NCBI GenBank assembly: GCA_900315455.1
Contig: OMZE01000004.1
Coordinates: forward strand, 62,001-126,000
Direction: 5' to 3'
DNA: 64,000 nt
DNA from: an uncultured Prevotellaceae bacterium
GTDB lineage: Bacteria > Bacteroidota > Bacteroidia > Bacteroidales > Bacteroidaceae
The position numbers and the translations under genes are program-made. Of the stretch, positions 17,202-26,284 are shown one piece after another (the first letter of the stretch is position 1; the number at the start of each line of letters is the position of its first letter). The notes under the pieces are model-generated. The model searched no databases and was not told the DNA's origin. It was given only the letters and a program-made list of their open reading frames with translations.

Positions 17202-18983
17202 TCAATCAAGTTTCAGTACGGCGAGGAAGGCTTTCTGCGGCACCTCTACGTTGCCGATTTGCTTCATTCGCTTCTTTCCTTTCTTCTGTTTTTCAAGCAG
17301 TTTGCGTTTTCTCGACACATCACCGCCATAACACTTGGCAGTGACATCCTTGCGCACGCATTTCACGGTCTCACGCGCGATGATTTTCGCCCCGATAGCC
17401 GCCTGAATGGCGATGTCGAACTGCTGTCGGGGAATGAGTTCCTTGAGTTTCTCACACATCCTCCGTCCGAAAGCCACGGCGTTGTCTTGGTGGGTAAGGG
17501 TAGATAGCGCGTCTACTGGTTCGCCATTGAGCAGGATATCGAGTTTGGCGAGTTTCGATGGTCTGTACCCACAGATATAATAGTCGAACGACGCATACCC
17601 CTTCGAGATGCTCTTGAGTTTGTCGTAGAAGTCGATGACAATTTCTCCCAAAGGCAGGTAGAACATCAACTCCACCCGGTTGCCACTCACGAACTCCTGA
17701 CTGATGAGTTCGCCACGCTTGTCGAGGCACAACTTCATGATGGGACCAATGAAGTTGGTCGTGGTGATGACAGAGGCTTTGATATAAGGTTCTTCTATGT
17801 GGTCGATGAGCGTGAGTTCTGGAAGTCCCGACGGGTTGTGTACCTCCTTCGAGCCTCCCTGTTTGTCGTAGACAATATACGACACGTTGGGCACGGTGGT
17901 AATCACATCCATGTCAAACTCCCTGTCAAGCCTCTCCTGGATGATTTCCATGTGGAGCAAACCCAGGAAACCGCATCTGAACCCGAAGCCAAGGGCTACT
18001 GAGGATTCCGGGGTAAACGATAGCGACGCGTCGTTGAGTTGCAGTTTCTCCAACGACGACCTGAGGTTCTCATAGTCGGTAGGGTCGATGGGATAGACAC
18101 CGGCAAAAACCATGGGCTTCACTTCCTGGAAGCCCTCGATGGCGTCCTGACAGGGCTGTGCAACATGGGTAATGGTATCGCCCACCTTCACTTCCTTGGC
18201 GTCTTTAATACCACTGATGATATACCCCACCTCTCCCGTACTGAGCACGTCGCGGGGTATCATGTCCATCTTGAGCACCCCCACCTCGTCGGCGTCATAT
18301 TCCATGCCAGTGTTGAAGAACTTCACCTTGTCGCCTTTCCTTATACTGCCGTTGGTAATCTTGAAATAGGCGATGATTCCCCTGAAGGAGTTGAATACCG
18401 AGTCGAAGATAAGTGCCTGGAGCGGTGCCTTCGGATCGCCCACGGGATGGGGAATGCGCTTGATCACGGCCTCGAGGATTTGCTCCACGCCCTCACCCGT
18501 CTTTCCCGAAGCCCTGATGATGTCTTCATGGTCACACCCGATGAGTTCCACGATTTCGTCTTCCACTTCGTCGGGCATGGCAGAAGGCATGTCAATCTTA
18601 TTGATAACTGGAATGATTTCCAGGTTATGGTCGATGGCCATGTAGAGGTTCGAGATGGTCTGTGCCTGCACACCCTGCGTGGCGTCTACCACCAACAGGG
18701 CGCCCTCACACGCCGCAATACTCCTCGACACCTCGTAGGAGAAGTCTACGTGTCCCGGGGTGTCGATGAGGTTGAGGATATAGTTCTTTCCCTCAAGGGC
18801 ATACTCCATCTGTATGGCGTGGCTCTTGATGGTGATGCCACGCTCGCGCTCGAGGTCCATGTTGTCGAGCATCTGCCCCTCGGTTATCTGTATGGTTTTC
18901 GTATGTTCGAGCAACCTGTCGGCCAGGGTCGATTTGCCGTGGTCGATATGCGCGATGATACAAAAATTCCTGATTAACTCCAT
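17202..18983 (-). CDS. lepA: Elongation factor 4 (LepA), ribosomal back-translocase
   Basis: At 593 residues it has the normal EF4 length. The GTPase motifs are [20 protein letters not shown] (G1), GITIKSHA (switch I), DTPGHVDF (G3) and NKIDMP (G4). Domains II, III and V follow, then the EF4-specific C-terminal domain with [20 protein letters not shown] and [20 protein letters not shown]. It acts on stalled or mistranslocated ribosomes. A TATTTTTG -7 box lies upstream on the minus strand at 19037-19044. Confidence 0.98.
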   Translation of the reverse strand: MELIRNFCIIAHIDHGKSTLADRLLEHTKTIQITEGQMLDNMDLERERGITIKSHAIQMEYALEGKNYILNLIDTPGHVDFSYEVSRSIAACEGALLVVDATQGVQAQTISNLYMAIDHNLEIIPVINKIDMPSAMPDEVEDEIVELIGCDHEDIIRASGKTGEGVEQILEAVIKRIPHPVGDPKAPLQALIFDSVFNSFRGIIAYFKITNGSIRKGDKVKFFNTGMEYDADEVGVLKMDMIPRDVLSTGEVGYIISGIKDAKEVKVGDTITHVAQPCQDAIEGFQEVKPMVFAGVYPIDPTDYENLRSSLEKLQLNDASLSFTPESSVALGFGFRCGFLGLLHMEIIQERLDREFDMDVITTVPNVSYIVYDKQGGSKEVHNPSGLPELTLIDHIEEPYIKASVITTTNFIGPIMKLCLDKRGELISQEFVSGNRVELMFYLPLGEIVIDFYDKLKSISKGYASFDYYICGYRPSKLAKLDILLNGEPVDALSTLTHQDNAVAFGRRMCEKLKELIPRQQFDIAIQAAIGAKIIARETVKCVRKDVTAKCYGGDVSRKRKLLEKQKKGKKRMKQIGNVEVPQKAFLAVLKLD

Positions 18984-19036
18984 TATTCCTAAAGTAGGTT
19001 CTGTTTCCTAATACTTCACTATCTCTTTTTAAACTA

Positions 19037-19044
19037 CAAAAATA
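19037..19044 (-). promoter_or_regulatory. -7 box for lepA
   Basis: CAAAAATA on the plus strand reads TATTTTTG on the minus strand. It is about 54 bases before the lepA ATG. No good upstream TTTG is visible at the right spacing. Confidence 0.5.
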
Positions 19045-19174
19045 AGAAAAAATATGCGGATTTTAGTACATTTTCTCTTGCCCGCATATTTTTTTAAGAA
19101 TTTTAACGGATGCATGGCGTTTACACAAGCGGGGGCCAACCACGGCTTGAAAAAGAAAAAACTCGCCACTTATC

Positions 19175-19204
19175 TTTGTATGTCAGGTTTTTTATCTATT
19201 TTTG
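19175..19204 (+). promoter_or_regulatory. Promoter for the small lipoprotein gene
   Basis: TTTG at 19175-19178 and TATTTTTG at 19197-19204 are 18 bases apart, one short of the usual spacing. The ATG lies 28 bases after the -7 box. Confidence 0.65.
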
Positions 19205-19232
19205 CATTGACGAACAAAAACAAGATAATTAT

Positions 19233-19628
19233 ATGAAGAAGTTGCTTTTTATCATGATGGCTGTTGCGTTGCTTTCCAGTTGTCAGGAGTCGCTCGAAGA
19301 CCGTGCCTACCGTGAGACATTGGAATACAACAAGAAGTTTTGTCCGATGCGTGTAGATGCCACCTCCGTACTCGACAGCATCGTATTCGACAAAACGACG
19401 AAGACAAAATGCTCGTATTTCACCTTGGAAGGCGTTGCCGACAACTTGCAAAATGCACAAGCCAAGTCAGCGGCTCTGCGTGAGGTGTTGGTCACAGATA
19501 TCAAGAACTCTCCTAACGAGATAAAATTCAAGGAGGCGGGGTTCTCTTATCGTTTCGTCTACCGCTCGGCAAGCGACAAGAATGTGGTGCTTTTTCAAAC
19601 CACAATCACTAAAGAGGACTACCAGTAA
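19233..19628 (+). CDS. Small predicted lipoprotein of unknown function
   Basis: This 131-residue protein begins MKKLLFIMMAVALLSSCQ, a clear lipoprotein signal with the lipobox Cys at residue 17. The mature part is short and mixed alpha/beta (SLEDRAYRETLEYNKKFCPMRV ... ITKEDYQ, described in part); I recognise no domain. The start follows from the lipobox and the promoter 28 bases upstream. It faces away from lepA and towards the TSCPD gene; no functional link is visible. Codon usage resembles its neighbours. Confidence 0.8.
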   Translation: MKKLLFIMMAVALLSSCQESLEDRAYRETLEYNKKFCPMRVDATSVLDSIVFDKTTKTKCSYFTLEGVADNLQNAQAKSAALREVLVTDIKNSPNEIKFKEAGFSYRFVYRSASDKNVVLFQTTITKEDYQ

Positions 19629-19734
19629 GATAGAAAAATCTGAGATTTCGCCAATAACACACTAAAGGAAACACCATACAGCGCCCGCTAACGGGTTGAC
19701 TTGCAGTGTATTTGCTCCTTTCACTACAAAAAAA

Positions 19735-19766
19735 CTGCCTCCTTTGCTCTGGTGCAAAGGAGGCAG
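19735..19766 (-). terminator. Intrinsic terminator of the pheT-yebC-TSCPD operon
   Basis: A perfect 13-base stem (19735-19747 with 19754-19766, CTGCCTCCTTTGC) with a 6-base loop is followed on the minus strand by seven T residues, 22 bases after the TSCPD stop. Confidence 0.9.
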
Positions 19767-19787
19767 ATATGTATGTGGCGACGAGGG

Positions 19788-20042
19788 TTATCCCAATTGG
19801 TCGAGTGCCCTGCATAATTGGTCAGGACAACTGGTGTTCTTTGCCCCACAGCGGATGCCGTCGAGTTTGTTCTTCACATCTTCCACCTTCATCCCCCTAA
19901 CCAGCGAGCAGATGCCTTTCAGGTTGCCGTTGCAACCGCCATAGAAAGTCACTTCCTCTATGACATCATTGTCGTCCACGGTCACCTCAATAAACTGGCT
20001 GCAGGTGCCTTGGGTCTTGTAGTTGACAGTACGTCGGGCCAT
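19788..20042 (-). CDS. TSCPD-domain protein (TIGR03905 type)
   Basis: The 84-residue protein has the whole compact TSCPD fold: TVNYKTQGTCSQFIEVTVDD, then FYGGCNGNLKGICSLVRGM, and the signature CGAKNTSCPDQLCRAL. Its four-cysteine pattern (one in TCSQ, one in GGCNGN, then C65 and C71 around TSCPDQL) could bind metal. Full-length relatives are the tail of vitamin B12-dependent ribonucleotide reductase; the free-standing form has no established role. Its ATG overlaps the yebC stop by one base (TAATG), indicating translational coupling. Confidence 0.93.
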   Translation of the reverse strand: MARRTVNYKTQGTCSQFIEVTVDDNDVIEEVTFYGGCNGNLKGICSLVRGMKVEDVKNKLDGIRCGAKNTSCPDQLCRALDQLG

Positions 20043-20770
20043 TACACCTCAGGTTTCATATTGGTATAGACGGTCTGCACATCGTCGAAGTCCTCGAGTT
20101 TCTCCACCATCTTGTCGATGGTCTCACGCTGTTCGGGCGTCACGTCCTTGAGGTCGTTGGGGATACGCGTAAACTCTGCGCCAGTCACCTCGAAACCTTC
20201 GCTCTCAAGGTGTTTCTGGATTTCGCCAAAACTCTTCGGATCGCCATAGATGGTAATCTCGTTGGTCTCCTCGTCCTCGTCAAACTCATCCTCCACACCA
20301 TAGTCAATCAGGTCGAGAATCAGTTCGTCCATGTCGATTCCATCCTTCTTCTTGAAGGTGAACACACACTTATAGTCGAAAAGGAAACTCAGCGAGCCTT
20401 GGGTTCCAAGGTTGCCGTTAAACTTGTTGAACACCGAGCGCACATCACCTACAGTGCGGGTGGTGTTGTCGGTCAGTGTATCCACAAAGATAGCCACGCC
20501 GTGAGGGCCATATCCTTCGTATGCCACCTCTTTGTAATCGCTCTGGTCTTTTCCCATCGCGTTCTTGATGGCTCTCTCGATGTTGTCTTTCGGCATGTTC
20601 TCACGCTTGGCGTTGGCAATGATGGCACGCAGCGTGGGATTGTTCTCAGGTTCAGGTCCACCGGCCTTCACGGCAATGCTGATTTGCTTGCCTATTCTGG
20701 TGAACGTCTTGGCCATATGGCCCCATCTCTTCAGTTTTGTCGCTTTGCGGTATTCAAATGCTCTTCCCAT
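20042..20770 (-). CDS. yebC: YebC/PmpR-family protein
   Basis: The 242-residue protein has the complete family: MGRAFEYRKATKLKRWGHMA at the start, KTFTRIGKQI, NPTLRAIIANAKRENMPKDN, YEGYGPHGVAIFVDTLTDN and FNKFNGNLGTQGSLSFLF, followed by two acidic alpha/beta domains. Members are described as DNA-binding regulators and, for some, as ribosome-associated factors easing translation of proline-rich stretches. It lies 79 bases after pheT and overlaps the TSCPD gene, so the three probably form one operon. Confidence 0.95.
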   Translation of the reverse strand: MGRAFEYRKATKLKRWGHMAKTFTRIGKQISIAVKAGGPEPENNPTLRAIIANAKRENMPKDNIERAIKNAMGKDQSDYKEVAYEGYGPHGVAIFVDTLTDNTTRTVGDVRSVFNKFNGNLGTQGSLSFLFDYKCVFTFKKKDGIDMDELILDLIDYGVEDEFDEDEETNEITIYGDPKSFGEIQKHLESEGFEVTGAEFTRIPNDLKDVTPEQRETIDKMVEKLEDFDDVQTVYTNMKPEV

Positions 20771-20849
20771 TGGAATAATAGTTTTATGTTTTTATTGCTT
20801 TTGATGATTTTCCTTATTGCCTTTCTCAACTATCTCAAGGAGAGAGAGA

Positions 20850-23312
20850 TTACCTTAACTCTGCATGGAGTTTCGACTTCAGGTTGCCAATCAACTTGTT
20901 CATGATGGCCTCTATCTGCTTGTCGTTGAGCGTACGCTGGTCGTCTTGCAGGATGAAGTTCACAGCATAACTCTTCTTGCCAGCAGGCAGGTTCTTGCCC
21001 TCGTAGACATCGAAGAGTTCCACGCTCTTGAGAAGTTTCTTCTCCGTAGCCCTTGCTATCTGCTCGATCTGGGCAAACTCCACTTCCTTGTCGATGAGGA
21101 GCGCGAGGTCGCGGCTCACGGCGGGGAATTTCCCGATTTCAACAAACTGCACCTTGTTCTTCCTCACCAGTTTCATGAGCGAGGTCCAGTTGAAGTCGGC
21201 ATAGTATACGGGTTGGTCTATTCCGGCGGCCTTCACCAATTTCTGGTTCACTACACCCATCTCCACAAGCAGTTTTCCGCCTCTGTTTTCCAATGCCATT
21301 GCCTTGGAGAAGATATCGTTGTCCGACGGCCGGCCAACGACCATACCCTGCTGCACTCCCATGCGAGCAAGCACATTTTCCACATAGGCTTTCAACTCGT
21401 AGAAAGAACTGTCTTCATCGCCATGTGCCCAACTGCCGGAAACGCGTTTGCCGGTAACCCACATGGCGAGGTGATACTCTTCCTTGTAAGCACGCATGGG
21501 GTCTTCGGTGTTCTTCTTCTCCGGGTCAAACTGATAGCAGTTGCCGAACTCGAAGAAACGGAGGTTGGGACTTCTTCTGTTCACGTTGTAGGCAATGCTC
21601 TCCAGTCCACCGAAAAGCATGGTCTGCCGCATCACGTTGAGGTCGCTGCTCAGCGGATTGATGATGCGCACGAGGTTGTCGGCATGATAGGTGTTCAGCC
21701 CGTCGTAGTAGGCAGCCTTGGTGAGCGAGTTGTTCATAATCTCACAGAAGCCACATCCCACGAGTTGTTCGGCCACGAGGTTATGCAACTTGTGCTTCTG
21801 GTCTTCGTCGTTCTTGATGACCAGCGAACTCTTGAGTTGAGTGGGAATCTCCACATTATTATATCCGTAGATGCGGAGGATATCTTCCACCACATCGCAG
21901 GGGCGCTGCACGTCTACCCTGTAAGCGGGAACGGTGATGACGAGTTTCTCGTCGTCCTCGCTGTCAATGCTCATTTCCAGACTTTCAAGGATGCTCTTCA
22001 CCGTTTCTCTCGGTATTTCCTTACCGATAAGGGTATTCACATAGTCATACCTCAGTGTGACATGGGCATCAGGGATGGGGTTGGGATAAACATCGCAGAT
22101 ATCCATCGACACCTTTCCTCCAGCGAGTTGCTTGCAGAGGATGGCGGCCTGCTTCAGCGCATAGATGATGCCGTTGGGGTCTACGCCACGCTCAAAGCGG
22201 AACGACGAGTCGGTGCTCAGTCCGTGACGGCGGGCACTCTTCCTGATCCAAGTGGGATGGAAGTAGGCGCTCTCAAGCACCACATTGCGGGTGGTTTCAT
22301 AAGTGCCGCTACCCTTTCCGCCAAACACGCCGGCGATACACATCGGCTCCTCCTCATTGCAAATGGCCAGGTCGTGCGAGCCGAGTACGTGCTCTTCGCC
22401 ATCGAGGGTGACAAACTTCGTTCCTTCGGGCTGTGGCTTCACAATGATATGATGTCCGATTACCATGTCGGCATCGAAGCAATGGAGAGGCTGACCGTAG
22501 GCATGCATCACGTAGTTGGTGATGTCAACGATGTTGTTGATAGGACGGAGACCAATGGCTACGAGTTTATTCTTCAACCAGTCGGGCGACTCCTTCACGT
22601 CGCAGTCGGTGATGCTCACACAAGCATAGCGACGGCAGGCCTCCTCATTCTCTATGGTCACATCCACTGGCAGGTCATGGTTGTCTACAGTGAATTCGTC
22701 GCACGAAGGACGGTGCAGTGCCGTGGGATATCCATTCTGCTTGAGCCACGCATAGAGGTCGCGTGCCACACCCCAGTGCGAGAGGGCATCGGCACGGTTG
22801 GCTGTAATGTCAACCTCGATGAGCCAGTCGCTCTCCAAATGGTAGTATTCGGCTGCCGGAGTGCCCACCACAGCGTCTTCGGGCAATACGATGATACCGT
22901 CATGGCTGGTGCCCACGCCAATCTCATCCTCAGCGCAAATCATGCCACACGACTCCACGCCACGGAGTTTTGACTTCTTGATGACAAACTCCTTGTCGCC
23001 GTCGTAGAGCACGCAGCCCAGGTCGGCAACAATCACCTTCTGGCCTGCAGCCACATTGGGCGCCCCACAGACAATCTGCGAGGGCTCTTCCTTACCCAGG
23101 TCAACGGTGGTCACATGCAAGTGGTCGGAATTGGGATGTGGGTCACAAGTCAACACTTTTCCCACGAAGAGTCCTTTCAGTCCGCCTTTTATCGACTGCA
23201 CTTCCTCGAGGGCACCCACTTCCAGTCCGCTTGATGTCAGCGCCTTGCACACTTCCTCGGCCGAGAGGCTGAAATCAACGTATTCCTTCAGCCATTTATA
23301 AGAGATATTCAT
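20850..23312 (-). CDS. pheT: Phenylalanine--tRNA ligase beta subunit
   Basis: This 820-residue protein has the standard order: N-terminal MNISYKWLKEYVDFSLSAEE, a tRNA-binding OB domain (about 40-150, with HPNSDHLHVTTVD), the B3/B4 editing region (about 210-390), a B5 domain (about 405-480), the catalytic-like core (VRIINPLSSDLNVMRQT) and a C-terminal anticodon-binding FDX-ACB domain (FPAVSRDLALLID, about 720-815). It pairs with PheS, not in this window, to charge tRNA-Phe. The promoter is at 23347-23378. Confidence 0.98.
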   Translation of the reverse strand: MNISYKWLKEYVDFSLSAEEVCKALTSSGLEVGALEEVQSIKGGLKGLFVGKVLTCDPHPNSDHLHVTTVDLGKEEPSQIVCGAPNVAAGQKVIVADLGCVLYDGDKEFVIKKSKLRGVESCGMICAEDEIGVGTSHDGIIVLPEDAVVGTPAAEYYHLESDWLIEVDITANRADALSHWGVARDLYAWLKQNGYPTALHRPSCDEFTVDNHDLPVDVTIENEEACRRYACVSITDCDVKESPDWLKNKLVAIGLRPINNIVDITNYVMHAYGQPLHCFDADMVIGHHIIVKPQPEGTKFVTLDGEEHVLGSHDLAICNEEEPMCIAGVFGGKGSGTYETTRNVVLESAYFHPTWIRKSARRHGLSTDSSFRFERGVDPNGIIYALKQAAILCKQLAGGKVSMDICDVYPNPIPDAHVTLRYDYVNTLIGKEIPRETVKSILESLEMSIDSEDDEKLVITVPAYRVDVQRPCDVVEDILRIYGYNNVEIPTQLKSSLVIKNDEDQKHKLHNLVAEQLVGCGFCEIMNNSLTKAAYYDGLNTYHADNLVRIINPLSSDLNVMRQTMLFGGLESIAYNVNRRSPNLRFFEFGNCYQFDPEKKNTEDPMRAYKEEYHLAMWVTGKRVSGSWAHGDEDSSFYELKAYVENVLARMGVQQGMVVGRPSDNDIFSKAMALENRGGKLLVEMGVVNQKLVKAAGIDQPVYYADFNWTSLMKLVRKNKVQFVEIGKFPAVSRDLALLIDKEVEFAQIEQIARATEKKLLKSVELFDVYEGKNLPAGKKSYAVNFILQDDQRTLNDKQIEAIMNKLIGNLKSKLHAELR

Positions 23313-23346
23313 TTCTTTTTAAATTATGTACTTCTTAAAAATCGTG

Positions 23347-23378
23347 CAAAATTACACAATTTCCACGAATCCAACAAA
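23347..23378 (-). promoter_or_regulatory. Consensus promoter for pheT
   Basis: On the minus strand TTTG (23375-23378) and TAATTTTG (23347-23354) are 20 bases apart, a full Bacteroidetes consensus. The start codon is 34 bases downstream of the -7 box. Confidence 0.75.
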
Positions 23379-23407
23379 AAAAAGCACAACAATACTTTGT
23401 TGCGCTC
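23376..23407 (-). terminator. Probable terminator downstream of the cytidylate-kinase-like gene
   Basis: On the minus strand AGCGCAACAA and TTGTTGTGCT pair around a short loop, with one G-T pair, and are followed by eight T residues. It lies about 145 bases after the kinase stop and overlaps the upstream box of the pheT promoter. Bases 23408-23550 show no gene. Confidence 0.6.
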
Positions 23408-23550
23408 TATTTTATGCCGACAAGCCAAGTGAGGGACAACATCCCCAACCTGTCCAACAGCAAATTTTTGTCATATAAATAGACCCCTAACCCGAATGAG
23501 GGCAAAGAGTACGTGTGAAGAGAAGATGAACGAAGGCGGAACCCTATTTT

Positions 23551-24180
23551 TTATCTTCCTTCTCCCACAAAAGCAAGCAGATAGTCCACAGAGCCGTTGA
23601 GTCCGAACTTGCTCACATCGAGCGATATGTCGTAATTGCGGGCATCAAACCACTCGCTGCCAGTATACTTCTTGGTATAGAGTTCGCGGGTATAGTCATT
23701 GTCAACAATCATCAACTTGGCGTCAGCCTCGCTCACGCCATATTTGTTTACAATACGCTTGATGCGTTTCTCCATCGGACTGTGGAGGAAAATCTTCAAG
23801 GCGTTCTCGTGGTCACGGAAGATAAACGAGGCACAGCGCCCCACAATGACGCACGACTCCTCTGAAGCAATTTGCTTGATGACTGCAGCCTGCGCCTCGA
23901 AGAGTTCACCCGAGGTAAGGTCTTCGCTTAAAGCGTGGTATTCGTTGTCGACCATATACGACCTGTAGAACTGCGTGAAATCATCCCACCACGACTGGTT
24001 CCTGGCCTCAAGTTTCTCCACCATCTCCTGTCCGATATTGAATTTCTTGGCCACCGCCTGAAGAATCTGTTTGTCAAGCAATTTCACGCCGAGTCGCTTG
24101 GCGATTTCCGCCCCTACTTCATGTCCGCCCGTTCCAAACTGGCGGTTGATGGTAATGACGAATTTTTCGTGTTTATCCAT
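23551..24180 (-). CDS. Cytidylate kinase-like family protein
   Basis: The 209-residue protein starts MDKHEKFVITINRQFGTGG; the phosphate loop is RQFGTGGHEVG, a variant P-loop typical of the AAA_26/cytidylate-kinase-like group rather than true Cmk. It continues IAKRLGVKLLDKQIL, then ESCVIVGRCASFIF, HSPMEKRIKRIV and YTGSEWFDARNYDISLDVSKFG, all features of that group. It probably phosphorylates a nucleotide or related substrate; the exact substrate is unknown. The start at 24180 fits the domain; in-frame codons up to 24345 are non-coding in character. Confidence 0.88.
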   Translation of the reverse strand: MDKHEKFVITINRQFGTGGHEVGAEIAKRLGVKLLDKQILQAVAKKFNIGQEMVEKLEARNQSWWDDFTQFYRSYMVDNEYHALSEDLTSGELFEAQAAVIKQIASEESCVIVGRCASFIFRDHENALKIFLHSPMEKRIKRIVNKYGVSEADAKLMIVDNDYTRELYTKKYTGSEWFDARNYDISLDVSKFGLNGSVDYLLAFVGEGR

Positions 24181-24611
24181 AATACTTTTGTTGATTTGAT
24201 TACTTCTGTTGCGAAGATAATGCAAAATCATGAGATATGCAAACAAATCGGCGTTTTTTTGAGTTTTTTGCGTCGTCTTCGATAGTTGACACGGATGCAT
24301 GGATGATAAAAATGTCTTTCTAGAAAGCACATTTTGCATGGACAAGACAGGCCGCTATAGTCATTGAAAATGGTGGGAACGGCATTGCGAAGCAATTTTT
24401 TACAAAAAAGAACTTGAAAAACGAAGATAAACAAAAAAAATGTGTATATTTGCACACTGTGACAAGGTGAACTTATCTTTCACAAGCATAGGAAATGAGG
24501 GGAATGACGGTGAAGTGGACATACGTCTCTTCAACGCTCCTTTAACTCCTGAAAGTTGAGCGAATGCAAAACTTGAGAGATTAAACCGAAACATTAACCA
24601 AAATTTATATT
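24181..24611. other. Intergenic region with a promoter and dispersed repeat fragments
   Basis: No gene is seen. On the minus strand TATCTTCG (24212-24219) is a weak -7 box for the kinase. CTTTCTAGAAAG at 24315-24326 is a short palindrome. GAAAGCACATTTTG (24323-24336) recurs exactly at 42293-42306. TATATTTG at 24445-24452 is the likely -7 box for the peptidase gene, giving a leader of about 150 bases. The 18-base core GTTGAGCGAATGCAAAAC (24555-24572) recurs at 28701-28718. Confidence 0.6.
24555..24572 (+). repeat. Dispersed short repeat, copy 1
   Basis: GTTGAGCGAATGCAAAAC is identical to 28701-28718; related but diverged sequences lie at 42311-42337 and around 31570-31615. In this copy it follows CTCCTGAAA and is inside the leader of the peptidase gene. 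Confidence 0.7.
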
Positions 24612-25484
24612 ATGGATCTTGAAGGAAGAAGAGAAAGTGAGAATGTAGAGGATCGCCGGGGTATGAGCGGCGGCGCGATGGCCGGCATGGGCATCGGTGG
24701 TATCATCCTCATTGGCTTGATTACATTGTTGATGGGTGGCAACCCCCTGGATGTCATCCAGCAGACCGGCGGCCTTGGCGGCATGTCGGCCGGCGAGGAA
24801 GAGGTGGCCGAGGGGCAGACCTTCTCTCCAGAGGAGGAGGCTCAGGTGAAGTTCTGCAAGCAGATTCTTGCCAGTACAGAAGACATCTGGTCGGCTGTGT
24901 TCCGCCAGAAGTTCAATGCAGAGTACACACCTCCCACCTTGGTGTTCTTTAAGAACTCAGTGCAGACCAACTGCGGTGGCGCTACCTCGGCAGTAGGTCC
25001 ATTCTATTGCTCCGCCGACCAGAAGTTGTATATCGACCTGTCGTTCTTTAAGCAGATGGAGACCCAACTGAAGTCGGGCGGCGACTTCGCCCGTGCCTAT
25101 GTGATTGCCCACGAGGTGGGACATCATGTGGAGAACCTCCTGGGCATCCTCGGTAAGGCCCACGCACAGATGCAGCGCCTCGACCAAACACGCTCCAACC
25201 AGATGAGTGTGCGCCTGGAGTTGCTGGCCGACTACTATGCCGGCGTATGGGCTCATTATGAGCACGAGGCCTTCGGCTCTCTCGACGACAGCGACTTGAA
25301 AGAAGCCATCAACTGCGCCCAGCATATCGGCGACAACTATTTGCAGGAGCAGTCACAAGGCTATTCACAGCCAGAGTCGTTCACACACGGCACCTCCGAC
25401 CAGCGTATGCGCTGGCTCAAGCGTGGCTTCGACACTGGTGACATGAGCACCACCACTTTCACGGGCAACTACAGCGACCTATAA
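24612..25484 (+). CDS. ypfJ: YpfJ-type neutral zinc metallopeptidase
   Basis: The 290-residue protein matches the putative neutral zinc metallopeptidase (YpfJ/KPN_02809) family: a charged start MDLEGRRESENVEDRRG, a membrane helix at about 22-42 (MGIGGIILIGLITLLMGG), a linker, then AHEVGHHVENLLG with the HExxH zinc site at H167, E168 and H171, and ELLADYYAGVWAHY with the likely third ligand. It should be anchored in the inner membrane; its substrate is unknown. The start follows the family alignment. The next gene starts within its stop codon region. Confidence 0.93.
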   Translation: MDLEGRRESENVEDRRGMSGGAMAGMGIGGIILIGLITLLMGGNPLDVIQQTGGLGGMSAGEEEVAEGQTFSPEEEAQVKFCKQILASTEDIWSAVFRQKFNAEYTPPTLVFFKNSVQTNCGGATSAVGPFYCSADQKLYIDLSFFKQMETQLKSGGDFARAYVIAHEVGHHVENLLGILGKAHAQMQRLDQTRSNQMSVRLELLADYYAGVWAHYEHEAFGSLDDSDLKEAINCAQHIGDNYLQEQSQGYSQPESFTHGTSDQRMRWLKRGFDTGDMSTTTFTGNYSDL

Positions 25485-26284
25485 TGACGCAACAAGGCAA
25501 TGTCATCACGATGCTCGGCACGGGCAATGCCTTTGTCACTCACTGCTATAACACTTGCTTCACCCTGCAGAGCCAGGGTGGAGCATTGTTGCTTGTAGAC
25601 GCAGGGGGCGGCAACGGCATCCTGGCCCAACTGGAGCGGGCGGGCATCAATATCAGAGAGATTCACGACATCTTCGTCACTCATGCCCATACCGACCATC
25701 TGCTCGGTGTGGTCTGGGTGATGCGTTCTGCTTTACAGCACAACTATCCGCTCCGTGTGTGGAGCCACCGCAAAGTGCTCGACGTTCTCACGGAGATATG
25801 CCGGCAACTCCTCCCTCCCAAAATATCGGGAAGGATAGGAAGCATGGTGATGATGAACTGTTTGGAGGATGGCGACCGCTTCACAGTAGGCGATCTCCCT
25901 TTGCAGTGCTTCGACATCCATTCCACCAAGGAGCGGCAGTTTGGCTTCACCACTACCCTCCCCGACGGGCAGCGGCTTACTTGTCTAGGCGACGAACCTT
26001 TCAGCGAACTCTGCCTGACTTATGCCGAGGGTGCCGACTGGCTGATGAGCGAAGCGTTCTGTCTGTATGCCGACCGCGACCGCTTCAATCCTTATGAAAA
26101 ACACCATAGCACCGCCCTCGACGCTGCCCGGCTGGCCGAAAGGCTGCACGTAAAGAACTTGATTCTTTACCACACAGAAGACAAGACCTTGTCTACCCGC
26201 CAAGAGCGATACACCGCCGAAGCCTTATCAGCCTTCAGCGGCCAGGTCTTCGTGCCCGAAGACTTGGATAGGATAGAGTTATAG
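25484..26284 (+). CDS. RNase Z-like metallo-beta-lactamase-fold hydrolase
   Basis: This 266-residue protein has the MBL metal motif THAHTDHLLG (H67, H69, D71, H72), an early GTGNAFVTHCYNTCF strand and later FDIHSTKERQFGFTT and LGDEPFS, with LYHTEDK providing the C-terminal histidine. The pattern is closest to the RNase Z/ElaC-like branch, but the size and lack of a clear exosite make tRNA processing unsure; hydrolysis of another phosphodiester is possible. The ATG overlaps the preceding stop (TAATG), so translation is probably coupled. The 3' end overlaps the convergent FAD gene by six bases. Confidence 0.88.
   Translation: MTQQGNVITMLGTGNAFVTHCYNTCFTLQSQGGALLLVDAGGGNGILAQLERAGINIREIHDIFVTHAHTDHLLGVVWVMRSALQHNYPLRVWSHRKVLDVLTEICRQLLPPKISGRIGSMVMMNCLEDGDRFTVGDLPLQCFDIHSTKERQFGFTTTLPDGQRLTCLGDEPFSELCLTYAEGADWLMSEAFCLYADRDRFNPYEKHHSTALDAARLAERLHVKNLILYHTEDKTLSTRQERYTAEALSAFSGQVFVPEDLDRIEL

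Noticed and set aside
20865-22973. A 702-codon open frame opposite pheT
   Set aside because: It lies wholly antisense to a full-length PheT with all domains, and its translation has no recognisable fold or start region.
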